Below, piece by piece: positions 33,858 through 42,404 of a DNA stretch of 64,000 bases. The position numbers and the translations under genes were made by a program. Origin of the DNA: Streptomyces sp. NBC_00341. Its GTDB lineage: Bacteria; Actinomycetota; Actinomycetes; Streptomycetales; Streptomycetaceae. Positions within the stretch are counted from its first letter, which is position 1. Each line of letters starts with the position of its first letter. The stretch spans positions 4,216,001 to 4,280,000 of the forward strand of contig NZ_CP108002.1 of the NCBI RefSeq assembly GCF_041435055.1, written 5' to 3'. The notes beneath the pieces are model-generated. The model ran no database searches. It saw nothing but the letters and a program-made list of their open reading frames with translations, and was not told where the DNA came from.

Positions 33858-33939
33858 GGCGCGATGGTAACGCGCCATGACGCCCGCGTCACGGCACTTC
33901 GCGCCACCCCGGGCGCGGTCCGGCACCCTCCTGTCGGAC

Positions 33940-34299
33940 TCACGACCGGTCCGTGGCCCGTGGGTGCCCTGTGCTCGCGAAGGTGATCCAGCAGGTGTCG
34001 GCGGCGGTGTCCAAGAGGTACCAGACGCGTCCACCCCCGGTCACCTCGATCTGCCACTGTTCGCAGGTCTGCCCCCGGTGGGTTCCGTGTGCCAGGCTGC
34101 CCTTCAGCCTGTGATGCCGGGGCACCTCGGCTGTCGGCCTCGGGTCCGTACGTATGGTGATCCAGGCGCGGTATGTGTTGCTGCGGGCCTGCCGGCCCAG
34201 GCTCTCCCAGCCCTTGGCCGCCGCCGCATCGGCGAACCGGACTTCCCACTGCCCTTCCGGCGCGGGAGGCGCTGCCCGGTCCCCGCGACCCACGCTCAT
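33940..34299 (-). CDS. Putative toxin partner (RelE/ParE-like in context)
   Basis: 119 residues. The end, VWYLLDTAADTCWITFASTGHPRATD, and the charged beta-rich body (WITIRTDPRPTAEVPRHHRLKGSLA) resemble RelE/ParE-type toxins, which clamp ribosomes or gyrase. The ATG at 34299 overlaps the antitoxin stop as ATGA. Family assignment rests on context and secondary-structure pattern, so it is tentative. Confidence 0.6.
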   Translation of the reverse strand: MSVGRGDRAAPPAPEGQWEVRFADAAAAKGWESLGRQARSNTYRAWITIRTDPRPTAEVPRHHRLKGSLAHGTHRGQTCEQWQIEVTGGGRVWYLLDTAADTCWITFASTGHPRATDRS

Positions 34300-34775
34300 G
34301 CGAGCTCTCGCGGGTCGGGCACCGGCCCGAAGTCCGCCTCCTGGTCCCTGGTCAGCGCGGCCAGCAGTTCGGGGTCGGAGTGGACCTCGGCGCTGTGCTG
34401 CCATGCGGTGAGCATCTGGGCGACTGAAGCGCTGTTGCCGATCGAATCGGCGGCGCGCATGGTGTCGACCAGTTCGACGGCGAACGCGTGGACGTCGGGT
34501 TCGGGCAGGAACCGGACCCAGGGGAACGCGTCCGGCAGTATGTCCAGAAGCAGCTCCATGCTGCCGGGCTCCCGTCGGGCCATGGCGGCGAGCATGCGCG
34601 TGGCGGCCGACACCACCCTCCGGTCCTGTTCGGCCCGCACCGCCGTGGTGAGGACCAGATCCTCGCCGTCCCTGCGGTGCAGCAGCAGCTGCGGTGACTC
34701 GTCCAGTCGGGCAAGGGTCTGCTTGTTCTTGTTCACCAACTCGGAGAAGTTCACAGCAGCACTCTGATTGCTCAT
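34296..34775 (-). CDS. Phd/YefM-like antitoxin with long C-terminal extension
   Basis: 159 residues. The N-terminus (NFSELVNKNKQTLARLDESPQLLLHRRDGEDLVLTT) fits the Phd/YefM DNA-binding domain. The ~100-residue helical extension (ARRE...LLDILPDAFPWVRFLPEPDVHAFAVELVDTMRAAD) is typical of actinobacterial versions. It is upstream of and coupled to the putative toxin, and the pair likely autoregulates. Confidence 0.7.
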   Translation of the reverse strand: MSNQSAAVNFSELVNKNKQTLARLDESPQLLLHRRDGEDLVLTTAVRAEQDRRVVSAATRMLAAMARREPGSMELLLDILPDAFPWVRFLPEPDVHAFAVELVDTMRAADSIGNSASVAQMLTAWQHSAEVHSDPELLAALTRDQEADFGPVPDPRELA

Positions 34776-34844
34776 GACTTTGAAACTACTTCGAAAGTCT
34801 CCATCCGGCTATCGCCCGCACGAGTGACACGGAATCAGTCCCCT

Positions 34845-35735
34845 TCACGCGCTCCGGAGCAGCCCGACCGTCCCCGCCAGGCCCTCGTCGCCGTGGCCCT
34901 GGGCCACCCGCCGCCGCATCAGGTCCATGTAAGGGGTGAGGAGCAGGGGGTCGACCGACTGGTCCGCCGCCGTGCCCAGGAGGGTGTCGTTGCCGGCCGC
35001 CATCATGGCGAGGTTGGAGACGACTCCTTCCGTGTAGTCGCCGCTCTCCAACTGGGCGGCCATCGTCGGCGCGGAGCCGGCCATGGCGCGCAGCCAGTCC
35101 GTGAGCAGGGCGGCGAACGCGGTCCGGTCGAGGTCCTTCTCGCCGGCCACCAGGGCGAAGGCGTGCGCGATGCCGGCGAACATGCCGGTCATCGCGCTGA
35201 GCAGGGCGACATCGTGCAGGGCGGCGTGGCCCGGGTCGCTGCCGGTGAACTTCGCCCCGGCGGGGGCCTCCAGCGTTGCGCGGTGGCGCTCGAACAGCGC
35301 GTGGTCGCCGCTGTAGAAGACGTAGCCGCCGGCCTCCGGGCGGCCGATCATCGGGGGTACGGCCATGATCCCGCCGTCCAGGAAGCGGGCCCCGCGCCCC
35401 TCGGTCCGGCGGGCCAGTTCCCGGGCCTGTTCCGGGGTGCTCGTGGTCAGGTTGACGATGTCCTTGCCGCCGAGGTCGACGCCGTCCAGGACCTCGGCCA
35501 CGGAGGTGTCGTCCAGCAGGCAGAGCACCACGGGGCCGGTGGCCGGGGCGATCGCCGCGGCCGGGGTGGCCGCCGTGCGGGCGCCCTCGCGGGTCAGTGC
35601 GGCGGCCTTGGCCGGGGTGCGGTTCCAGACGGTCAGCGGGTGCCCGGCGGCCAGCCAGGCGTGGGCGAGGGCGGTGCCCATGTCACCGAGGCCGAGGAGG
35701 GTGACAGGAGCTCGGGAAGATGTGTCGTGGTCCAT
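34845..35735 (-). CDS. NAD(P)-binding beta-hydroxyacid-dehydrogenase/imine-reductase-like oxidoreductase
   Basis: 296 residues. A Rossmann motif opens the protein (VTLLGLGDMGTALAHAWLAAGHPLTVWNRT), followed by TTSTPEQARELA and GARFLDGGIMAVPPMIG. The helical C-terminal half matches 6-phosphogluconate-dehydrogenase-like/imine reductases. The ATG at 35735 follows a GGGGGG ribosome site; an upstream in-frame ATG overlaps the promoter region. Divergent HxlR regulator 76 bp away. Confidence 0.85.
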   Translation of the reverse strand: MDHDTSSRAPVTLLGLGDMGTALAHAWLAAGHPLTVWNRTPAKAAALTREGARTAATPAAAIAPATGPVVLCLLDDTSVAEVLDGVDLGGKDIVNLTTSTPEQARELARRTEGRGARFLDGGIMAVPPMIGRPEAGGYVFYSGDHALFERHRATLEAPAGAKFTGSDPGHAALHDVALLSAMTGMFAGIAHAFALVAGEKDLDRTAFAALLTDWLRAMAGSAPTMAAQLESGDYTEGVVSNLAMMAAGNDTLLGTAADQSVDPLLLTPYMDLMRRRVAQGHGDEGLAGTVGLLRSA

Positions 35736-35811
35736 GCCCCCCAGGCTCGTATCCGCCCGGAACGCGATCAAGTACGCACTATTTTGTGGGTGGTTACCTT
35801 AAACTCAGCGG

Positions 35812-36180
35812 GTGACCCGGCGAGACGGCTACGTGTGCGGCATCGACGCGGCGATCGACGTGGTCGGCGGCAAGTGGAAGGTGCTCATCCTGTGGGCGCT
35901 GGATGTCGAACCCTGCCGGTTCGGTGAGCTGCGGCGCGCGCTTCCCGGCGTCACGGAGAAGGTCCTCGCCTCGCATCTTCGGGAGCTGGAGACGGCGGGC
36001 ATCGTCTTCCGCGAGGAGGCCTTCGAGGGAGCGGTGCGCCGCGTCACGTACGGCCTCACCCCGCTCGGCACGTCCCTGAACGCGGCGCTGGCCCCGCTCG
36101 GGGCCTGGGGCCGGGAGCACCTGCTCGGCGGGCGGAGCCCGCACGCCGAAGGCACCGCAAGCACCGGAAGCCGGTCCTGA
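35812..36180 (+). CDS. HxlR-family transcriptional regulator
   Basis: 122 residues from GTG. Classic HxlR start (CGIDAAIDVVGGKWKVLILWAL...RFGELRRALPGVTEKVLASHLRELETAGIVFREEF-type wing). It sits divergent to the oxidoreductase. The short, AT-rich gap (AAGTACGCACTATTTTGTGG) probably holds its operator. HxlR proteins sense electrophiles or carbonyl stress. Confidence 0.9.
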   Translation: MTRRDGYVCGIDAAIDVVGGKWKVLILWALDVEPCRFGELRRALPGVTEKVLASHLRELETAGIVFREEAFEGAVRRVTYGLTPLGTSLNAALAPLGAWGREHLLGGRSPHAEGTASTGSRS

Positions 36181-36193
36181 TCCTCCCGGACGC

Positions 36194-36388
36194 TCACTTC
36201 TCGGCGTGCTCGCCCACGTAGAAGAGGATCCAGACGAAGCCCGCGAACAGATGCGTGGCGAAGATGTAGATGAAGACGCGCAGCGCGACGCCGCGTTCCT
36301 TCCAGGCCTCGCTGCCGCCGCCGTAGTCGCGCTCTTCCGTCCGCTCGGGACGCGGCGCGTCGTCGTCCGCGCGGCCGGTTCCGCTCAT
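36194..36388 (-). CDS. DUF6126 small membrane protein
   Basis: 64 residues: a charged N-terminal half, then one membrane segment with VFIYIFATHLFAGFVWILFYVGEHAEK, the conserved DUF6126 end. ATG preceded by GGGAGCGG. Function unknown. Confidence 0.8.
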   Translation of the reverse strand: MSGTGRADDDAPRPERTEERDYGGGSEAWKERGVALRVFIYIFATHLFAGFVWILFYVGEHAEK

Positions 36389-36512
36389 GTCCGCTCCCGT
36401 CGGTCCGGGGCTCCGGGCGGCCTCCGTACCCGTTCAGCGTACTCAGACCCCGCACCGGAGGGTCCCGTGGAATAGGGAGGTGGGGCACTCCGTTGTAGGG
36501 TGTGTTCACATA

Positions 36513-36526
36513 GTTCAATGTTCAAC
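36513..36526. promoter_or_regulatory. GTTCAA direct repeat upstream of the monooxygenase gene
   Basis: GTTCAATGTTCAAC, with a further GTGTTCACA just before, 20 bp ahead of the start codon and right before the ribosome site. The reverse strand reads as TTGAAC repeats of the kind bound by MarR-type repressors. No local regulator is obvious. Confidence 0.35.
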
Positions 36527-36545
36527 AATCTTGGAGGCGGGCGCC

Positions 36546-37655
36546 ATGCAGTTCGGGATCTTCACCGTCGGGGACGTCACCACCGACCCGACGACCGGCC
36601 GGACACCGAGCGAGCACGAGCGGATCAAGGCCACCGTCGCCATCGCGCGGAAGGTGGAGGAGGTCGGCCTCGACGTCTTCGCGACCGGCGAGCACCACAA
36701 CCCGCCGTTCGTCCCGTCCTCCCCCACGACCACCCTCGGCTACATCGCCGCCCGCACCGAGAACCTGATCCTGTCCACGTCCACGACGCTGATCACCACC
36801 AACGACCCGGTGAAGATCGCCGAGGACTACGCCACGCTCCAGCACCTCGCCGACGGCCGCGTCGACCTGATGATGGGCCGTGGGAACACCGGGCCGGTCT
36901 ACCCCTGGTTCGGCAAGGACATCCGCCAGGGCATGCCGCTCGCCGTCGAGAACTACGCCCTGCTGCACAAGCTGTGGCGCGAGGACGTCGTCGACTGGGA
37001 GGGGAAGTTCCGTACGCCCCTGCAGTCCTTCACCGCGACCCCGCGCCCGCTGGACGGCGTGCCGCCGTTCGTCTGGCACGGCTCGATCCGCTCCCCGGAG
37101 ATCGCGGAGCAGGCCGCGTACTACGGCGACGGCTTCTTCCACAACAACATCTTCTGGCCCATCGAGCACACCGCGAAGATGGTGAACCTCTACCGGCAGC
37201 GCTACGCCCACTACGGGCACGGCACCGCGGAGCAGGCCATCGTCGGACTCGGCGGCCAGGTGTTCATGCGGAAGAACTCGCAGGACGCGGTACGGGAGTT
37301 CCGCCCGTACTTCGACAACGCGCCGGTCTACGGGCACGGCCCCTCGATGGAGGACTTCACCCAGCAGACGCCGCTGACCGTCGGCTCCCCGCAGGAGGTC
37401 ATCGAGCGGACGCTGTCCTTCCGGGACACCGTCGGTGACTACCAGCGCCAGTTGTTCCTGATGGACCACGCGGGGCTGCCGCTGAAGACCGTCCTGGAGC
37501 AGCTCGACATCCTCGGCGAGGAGGTCGTACCGGTGCTGCGCAAGGAGTTCGCCGCCCTGCGGCCTGCCGGGGTCCCCGAGTCCGCGCCCCTGCACCCGGC
37601 CGTCGTCGCCGCCACCGCCTCTGCCACCGCCCCTGCCACCGCGAAGGAGAGCTGA
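36546..37655 (+). CDS. Luciferase-like FMN-dependent monooxygenase (CE1758 type)
   Basis: 369 residues, bacterial luciferase TIM barrel: MQFGIFTVGDVTTDP, EEVGLDVFATGEHHNPPF, RVDLMMGRGNTGPVYPWFGKD and FVWHGSIRSPEIAEQAAYYGDGFFHNN. It uses reduced flavin supplied by the reductase encoded 4 bp downstream. GGAGG ribosome site before the ATG. The C-terminal ~30 residues are an Ala/Pro tail. Substrate unknown. Confidence 0.9.
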   Translation: MQFGIFTVGDVTTDPTTGRTPSEHERIKATVAIARKVEEVGLDVFATGEHHNPPFVPSSPTTTLGYIAARTENLILSTSTTLITTNDPVKIAEDYATLQHLADGRVDLMMGRGNTGPVYPWFGKDIRQGMPLAVENYALLHKLWREDVVDWEGKFRTPLQSFTATPRPLDGVPPFVWHGSIRSPEIAEQAAYYGDGFFHNNIFWPIEHTAKMVNLYRQRYAHYGHGTAEQAIVGLGGQVFMRKNSQDAVREFRPYFDNAPVYGHGPSMEDFTQQTPLTVGSPQEVIERTLSFRDTVGDYQRQLFLMDHAGLPLKTVLEQLDILGEEVVPVLRKEFAALRPAGVPESAPLHPAVVAATASATAPATAKES

Positions 37656-37659
37656 CACC

Positions 37660-38313
37660 GTGTTCGCCACCGAACCACTGAGGATCGTCGCCGTCTCGGC
37701 CGGGCTGAGCAGCCCGTCCTCGACCCGGCTGCTGGCCGAGCGGCTGGCCGGGGCCGCCCGGGAGCGGCTGGAGGCCGAGCAGGACCGCCCGGTCGAGGTC
37801 CGGGTGATCGAGCTGCGTGACCTGGCCGTCGAGATCGCCAACCACCTGGTGACCGGGTTCCCCTCGGCCGCGCTGGAGGAAGCGATCGGCGCGGTGACGG
37901 GCTCGGACGGGCTGATCGCCGTCAGCCCGGTCTTCACCGCCTCCTACAGCGGGCTCTTCAAGTCGTTCTTCGACCTGGTCGAGAACACCGCGCTGACCGG
38001 GAAGCCCGTCGTCGTCGCCGCGACCGGCGGCACCGCCCGGCACTCGCTGGTGCTGGAGCACGCCATGCGCCCGCTCTTCGCCTACCTGCGGGCCGTCACG
38101 CTGCCGACGTCGGTGTACGCGGCGTCGGAGGACTGGGGCTCTTCTGGCGACGAGTACGCCGACGGCCTGCCGGCCCGGATCCGGCGCGCGGGCGGCGAGC
38201 TGGCGAGCGCGATCACCGGCGGCCGGGCCGTCTCCGGGGCGTCCAGGACCCTCGGCGTGGACGACGAGGTGGTCCCGTTCGAGCAGCAGCTCGCCGGTCT
38301 CGGGCGGGCCTGA
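37660..38313 (+). CDS. NADPH-dependent FMN reductase (CE1759 type)
   Basis: 217 residues, flavodoxin-like fold: RIVAVSAGLSSPSSTRLLAERL at the N-terminus, VSPVFTASYSGLFKSFFDLVE for the flavin loop, and VVAATGGTARHSLVLEHAMRPLFAYLRA. GTG start 2 bp after the monooxygenase stop, so it is the partner reductase of a two-component flavin system. Confidence 0.9.
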   Translation: MFATEPLRIVAVSAGLSSPSSTRLLAERLAGAARERLEAEQDRPVEVRVIELRDLAVEIANHLVTGFPSAALEEAIGAVTGSDGLIAVSPVFTASYSGLFKSFFDLVENTALTGKPVVVAATGGTARHSLVLEHAMRPLFAYLRAVTLPTSVYAASEDWGSSGDEYADGLPARIRRAGGELASAITGGRAVSGASRTLGVDDEVVPFEQQLAGLGRA

Positions 38314-38430
38314 CCGACCCGGGCGCTGTGGTTTCGTCCGGTTTGACTACAGTTGGGCGGGAGGACGCGCCATGCGGAATCCGCACGGCGCACCCCCATG
38401 CAACCGAGCCGAACCGAGCTGGAGGCAGAG

Positions 38431-38853
38431 ATGGGCAGGATCGTGGTGGGCGTTGACGGCTCCGAGTCGTCGATCAAGGCACTGCACTGGGCCGTACGCC
38501 AGGCGGAGCTGACCGGGGACACGGTCGAGGCCGTCAACAGCTGGGAGTACCCCGCCACCAGCTGGGCGTCCATGATGCCGGGCCTGCCGGAGGACTTCGA
38601 TCCGCAGGCCATGGCCACCGTCTCGCTCACCGAGGCGCTGGAGGAGGCACTCGGCGCCGTGGGGGCCGCCGCGATCAGCAAGGTCGTGGTGATCGGCAAC
38701 CCGGCGCAGTCCCTGCTGGACCGGGCCGAGGGCGCGAACCTGCTGGTGGTCGGCGCACGCGGATACAGCGGCTTCAAGGCCACCCTGCTCGGCTCGGTCA
38801 GCCTCCACGTCACCCAGCACGCGGCGTGCCCGGTGACGGTGGTCCGTAGCTGA
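38431..38853 (+). CDS. Universal stress protein (UspA family)
   Basis: 140 residues, single USP domain. It starts MGRIVVGVDGSESSIKALHWAVRQA and has the ATP-binding signature VVGARGYSGFKATLLGSVSLHVTQHAACPVTVV (G-2x-G-9x-G-S). GGAGG precedes the chosen ATG; an ATG 33 bp earlier has no ribosome site. Monocistronic, ended by a strong hairpin. Confidence 0.9.
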   Translation: MGRIVVGVDGSESSIKALHWAVRQAELTGDTVEAVNSWEYPATSWASMMPGLPEDFDPQAMATVSLTEALEEALGAVGAAAISKVVVIGNPAQSLLDRAEGANLLVVGARGYSGFKATLLGSVSLHVTQHAACPVTVVRS

Positions 38854-38879
38854 CGCCGGACATCGGCGCGGTTACGGAG

Positions 38880-38928
38880 TACGGGGCGGGCCCGCACGGT
38901 CATCACGACCGCGCGGGCCCGCCCCGTA
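38880..38928. terminator. Strong hairpin terminator
   Basis: TACGGGGCGGGCCCGC is perfectly complementary to GCGGGCCCGCCCCGTA around a 17-nt loop, between the universal stress gene and the end of the convergent MerR-PP2C gene. It likely serves both. Confidence 0.88.
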
Positions 38929-38979
38929 CCGTCACAGCGCAGTCATCGCATCACGCCTCTGCCGCCCCGCCCGCTGCCG

Positions 38980-40095
38980 TCACAGCGCCACCACGTCCGC
39001 CACCGCGCACGCCACGTTGTCGGGGGCGCCCGCAGCGGCGGCCAGCGCGAGCAGTTCGCGCACCGCCGTGCCGGGGCCGTCCGCCCCGGCGAGCACCCGG
39101 GCCAGTTCCGTACCGGTCACGACCGCCGAGAGCCCGTCGGAGCAGAGCAGATAGCGGTCATCGGGGCGGGCGTCCCGCACGTCCAGATCGGGTCCGGAGC
39201 CGGCCGGTCCGCCGCCGCCCAGCACCTTGAGCAGCAGCGCCCGCTGCGGGTGCGAGGCGGCCTCCTCCTCGGTGAGCGAGCCGTCGTCGATCATCGACTG
39301 GACCAGGCTGTGGTCGTGCGTGATCCGGAACAGCTCGCCGTCGCGCAGCAGATACGCCCGCGAGTCCCCGATGTGGACGAGCCCCAGCTGCGCGCCCGTC
39401 CACATCAGCGCGGTCAGCGTGGTCCCCGACTCGTCGGGCGTTCCGCTTCCGTCGCTGCCCGCCACCGCGTCCCGCACCGCCCGCGCGGCCTGCTCCGCCG
39501 CGTCGTGCAGGAGGTTCAGCAGCTCCGCGGCCGGTACCGCGCCCCGCGCCACCGGTTTCAGGGCCTCGATCGCCGCCGTGCTCGCCCGCGCACCGCCCGC
39601 GCCGAACCCGTCGGCGACGGCGAGCAGCCGGGCACCGGCGTACGCCGCGTCCTGGTTGGTCTCCCGCACCGCACCGGTCTCCGTGCGTGCCGCGTACCGG
39701 ATTCCGAGCGTTCCCACCTGAGTCATGGCTTCCTCCGTCGACAGCTGGTCGATGAGGAAGGCCGCGAGATCGCGCCGGGCCGCCGTCTCGGCCTCGACCC
39801 GCGCCCAGTACGTCCGGATCGCCGCGGCGGCCGCGCCGTCGTCCAGCGCGATCACCTCTGTGATCCGGGCGAGCGGCATGCCGATCCGGCGGAGCCAGGC
39901 CACCAGCCGGGCCGTCCGCGCCTGCGCCGGGTCGTAGTACCGGTAGCCGTTGACCGGGTCGACCAGGACGGGCTCCAGCAGGCCCAGCTCGTCGTAGCGG
40001 CGCAGCGCCTTGGCGGACAGCCGGGAGAGCCGGGCGAACGCCCCGATCGTCATCAGCGCCGCTTCGGGCCGCCGCCCGTGCCACTGATCCGTCAC
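38980..40095 (-). CDS. MerR-type DNA-binding domain fused to PP2C-like phosphatase
   Basis: 371 residues. Residues ~15-90 are a MerR HTH (MTIGAFARLSRLSAKALRRYDELGLLEPVLVDPVNGYRYYD). Residues ~135-371 are a PP2C phosphatase (ETGAVRETNQDAAY, LLAVADGFGAGG, LGLVHIGDSRAYLLRDGELFRITHDHSLVQ, DRYLLCSDGLSAVV, PDNVACAVADV). Metal-binding Asp residues are present, although the usual DGMGG reads DGFGAGG. The GTG at 40095 has AGGAGG 6 nt upstream and is preferred to the ATG 15 bp earlier. It couples Ser/Thr dephosphorylation to gene control. Confidence 0.85.
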   Translation of the reverse strand: MTDQWHGRRPEAALMTIGAFARLSRLSAKALRRYDELGLLEPVLVDPVNGYRYYDPAQARTARLVAWLRRIGMPLARITEVIALDDGAAAAAIRTYWARVEAETAARRDLAAFLIDQLSTEEAMTQVGTLGIRYAARTETGAVRETNQDAAYAGARLLAVADGFGAGGARASTAAIEALKPVARGAVPAAELLNLLHDAAEQAARAVRDAVAGSDGSGTPDESGTTLTALMWTGAQLGLVHIGDSRAYLLRDGELFRITHDHSLVQSMIDDGSLTEEEAASHPQRALLLKVLGGGGPAGSGPDLDVRDARPDDRYLLCSDGLSAVVTGTELARVLAGADGPGTAVRELLALAAAAGAPDNVACAVADVVAL

Positions 40096-40139
40096 CTCGT
40101 GCCTCCTCATACCGGGCGGTGCTCGCCCGGCACGCCGAT

Positions 40140-40170
40140 CCTTGGCCTTCCCCCGCGGAGAAGGTCAAGG
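40140..40170 (-). promoter_or_regulatory. MerR-type promoter/operator of the MerR-PP2C gene
   Basis: On the minus strand CCTTGACCTTC...GAAGGCCAAGG is an imperfect palindrome. It contains TTGACC (-35), a 19-bp spacer and AAGGAT (-10-like), the stretched spacing characteristic of MerR-activated promoters. It lies 45 bp upstream of the start. Confidence 0.6.
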
Positions 40171-40201
40171 ATGGCTGAAGGAGGGAGGTGGCGTCGGGCC
40201 C

Positions 40202-40600
40202 TCAGTTCCGGCGGGTGTAGAAGGCGTAGAACGAGGCCGCCAGCATGGCCGCACCGGTCAGCAGCCCCAGCACGGAGGCCGCGAGGACGCTCTTGCCGGA
40301 CAGGCTGTAGAGGAAGCCGACCGAGCCGCCGAAGAGGATTCCGTAGGCCGCCGCCGCCAGCTCGACCGGCAGCCGCTTCTGTACCCGGCCCAGTCCGAAG
40401 CAGAGGACGGCGAGAACGGCGCCGGAGATCAGGCCGAGGGCGAGCTGCCCGCCGGTGAGCACACCACCGCCCCGGACGATGGACGTCGCGTACCAGCCGA
40501 GGACCACCCCGAGCGTGACGGGCAGCGCCCAGCTGGTGGTGGAGGGGTGCCGGTCACGCGCTCGCACTCCGCGTGCCTGCACAGAAGCATGTGCGGCCAT
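40202..40600 (-). CDS. Small multi-pass membrane protein
   Basis: 132 residues with four membrane segments (ALPVTLGVVLGWYATSIV, LALGLISGAVLAVLCFGLG, AAAYGILFGGSVGFLYSL, SVLGLLTGAAMLAASFYAFYTRRN). The ATG at 40600 follows GAAGGAG. No family recognised; similar sequences are common in Streptomyces. Confidence 0.7.
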   Translation of the reverse strand: MAAHASVQARGVRARDRHPSTTSWALPVTLGVVLGWYATSIVRGGGVLTGGQLALGLISGAVLAVLCFGLGRVQKRLPVELAAAAYGILFGGSVGFLYSLSGKSVLAASVLGLLTGAAMLAASFYAFYTRRN

Positions 40601-40721
40601 GACGGGAAGCTCCTTCCGTCGCCCCCTCTGTCCCCCTCCAGAGCACACCTGCTCGCGCCGCGCGGCAACTCGAATGGCGCACGGCCCGGAGCGTTCCCGC
40701 CCGGTGGCGCGGCCCGCTGGG

Positions 40722-42404
40722 TCACGCGCCCCGGCGGGCCGGGGGCTCGGGCCGGGGCGGGAGGAGCGGCCATCTGGCTGAGTGCCTCATCGCCGCTTCG
40801 GTCACCGCAGGATCGCGCGACCGGGCCATCAGCCCATCCAGAAAGGCGTTGGCCGCCGCCTCGTACAGGCTGTCCAACGCCCGGCTGCGGGCTTCCACCG
40901 CCTGCCAGCGCTGTTCGGCACGGTCCTGTGCCGTCTCGGCGAGCGAGCGCGCATGGTCGACGGCCGCCCGTGCCTCCTCCCGCTGCCTGACCCTGTCGGA
41001 CCGGCGCTCCAGCGCCGCACGGTACGCGTCCAGGAAGGGGTGTTCCCTGAGCAGTCCCAGCAGAAAACCGATGCCTCCGGACAGGAAGAGCAGGGATACG
41101 AACATCCAGGTGATGGTCTGGGGCAACAGGTGGAGACGGTCCGCCAGCGTCTGCGCCGTGAGGTCCTCCGCGCCACTGAAGTCACCGAGGTCCGAGGGGA
41201 CGTCGACGGGGTCGGGATGCTGGAGCACCAGCCTGGCCCGCAGGTCGCCCAGGGCCCACCCGGCGAATCCCCAGACCCCCAGCAGGGCCAGGGCCGGAAG
41301 GGCGGCGGCCTTGACGGAGCCCGTTGCCTGGCGGCCCCGCAGGGTGCGTCCGGCCAGGTGCGGCAGGAGCACCATCAGTACGGCGGTGGAGATCGCCAGC
41401 GTGCCGGAGAGGAAGTCGCTGCCCGTGCTGCCCGTGCCGTGGAAGGGCTGGTAGGCGATCCAGTAGATCGGTATCTCGACCGCCGCGATGGCGAGGAGCA
41501 CGCCCCACGTCATCCACGAGGGCATCCCCGGGCGAGCGGGCATGCCCTCCCAGCCCGGGTCGGGCGGCGGCACCACTCCGCCCACGAGCTGCCGCTCCGG
41601 CCCCGTCCCCCGTACGTGGGGCGGGGCCGTGGACGGCTGGGTGCCGGCCGTATGGCCCTCGGGATCGAGCGACTGCCAGCCCTCCTCGGCGAAACCCTCG
41701 TCGGGCGCCGGTTCGCGCTCGTCCTCAGGCACGGGGTTCGCGCCGGGACCGGCCCCGGGTGGTGCCCCGTCCGGATGTCGCGCCTCGTCTTCGTCGTCCG
41801 CGGGGGCGGAGTCGCGGAACCGCGCCTGGAGCCAGCTGACCTCGACCTGTTCCCGGACCCTGTCGCGGAACAGTTCCCACCGCACCGCCCGGGCCGCGAG
41901 CCGGTTCAGCTGGCTCCAGGAAGCCCGGACCTGCTCATCGGCCTCCCGCACCAGGTCATCCCGCAGCCGGAGCTCCGTCTCCGCGGCGTCGACCTCCGAC
42001 TTGGCCCGCGAGTCCTCCACCGAAGCCGCCTTCTCCACCTCGGCCGCCTGCTCCGTCAACCGGCCCTGGAGCATGTCGCGTACGGCGGCGAGTTCGGCGA
42101 AGTAGGGCGCCCGGCCCTTGCTGTTGAGCACCCAGGGATCGAACACACCCGGCCGGGCGGTCCGGCCGGGCACGACGGGCACCCCCCTGCCCGCGGCCTC
42201 CTTCGCGCCGTGCCGCCGGGCCGTCCTGAGCAGGCGCCGCTGCTGCCCGTCCGTCATGACCATCGGAAGGCGTACGGAACCCGTCGGTTCCGGGGCCCGC
42301 CGTTCCGCACCCCGACGGGTCGCACGAGCACGCAGCGGGCCCGCGATCCGGGACCGCAGCCGGCGCGGCTCCTCGGAGTCACTTCCGGTAGTCGTCGTGG
42401 ACAT
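40722..42404 (-). CDS. Large membrane protein with two coiled coils, island component
   Basis: 560 residues. Order: basic N-terminus, coiled coil at ~95-195 (LQGRLTEQAAEVEKAASVEDSRAKSEV), acidic Pro/Gly-rich linker, four membrane segments between ~295 and ~470 (WMTWGVLLAIAAVEIPIYWIAY first), then a second coiled coil (REEARAAVDHARSLAETAQDRAEQRWQAVEARS). No family recognised. Its start lies inside the end of the vWA-like lipoprotein gene (26-bp overlap), so the two are coupled. It may act as a membrane scaffold or sensor for the neighbouring kinase/AAA+ genes. Confidence 0.75.
   Translation of the reverse strand: MSTTTTGSDSEEPRRLRSRIAGPLRARATRRGAERRAPEPTGSVRLPMVMTDGQQRRLLRTARRHGAKEAAGRGVPVVPGRTARPGVFDPWVLNSKGRAPYFAELAAVRDMLQGRLTEQAAEVEKAASVEDSRAKSEVDAAETELRLRDDLVREADEQVRASWSQLNRLAARAVRWELFRDRVREQVEVSWLQARFRDSAPADDEDEARHPDGAPPGAGPGANPVPEDEREPAPDEGFAEEGWQSLDPEGHTAGTQPSTAPPHVRGTGPERQLVGGVVPPPDPGWEGMPARPGMPSWMTWGVLLAIAAVEIPIYWIAYQPFHGTGSTGSDFLSGTLAISTAVLMVLLPHLAGRTLRGRQATGSVKAAALPALALLGVWGFAGWALGDLRARLVLQHPDPVDVPSDLGDFSGAEDLTAQTLADRLHLLPQTITWMFVSLLFLSGGIGFLLGLLREHPFLDAYRAALERRSDRVRQREEARAAVDHARSLAETAQDRAEQRWQAVEARSRALDSLYEAAANAFLDGLMARSRDPAVTEAAMRHSARWPLLPPRPEPPARRGA

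Noticed and set aside
33682..33860. T-box riboswitch before trpS
   Set aside because: No specifier loop or T-box consensus; the tandem Trp codons and terminator fit ribosome-mediated attenuation.
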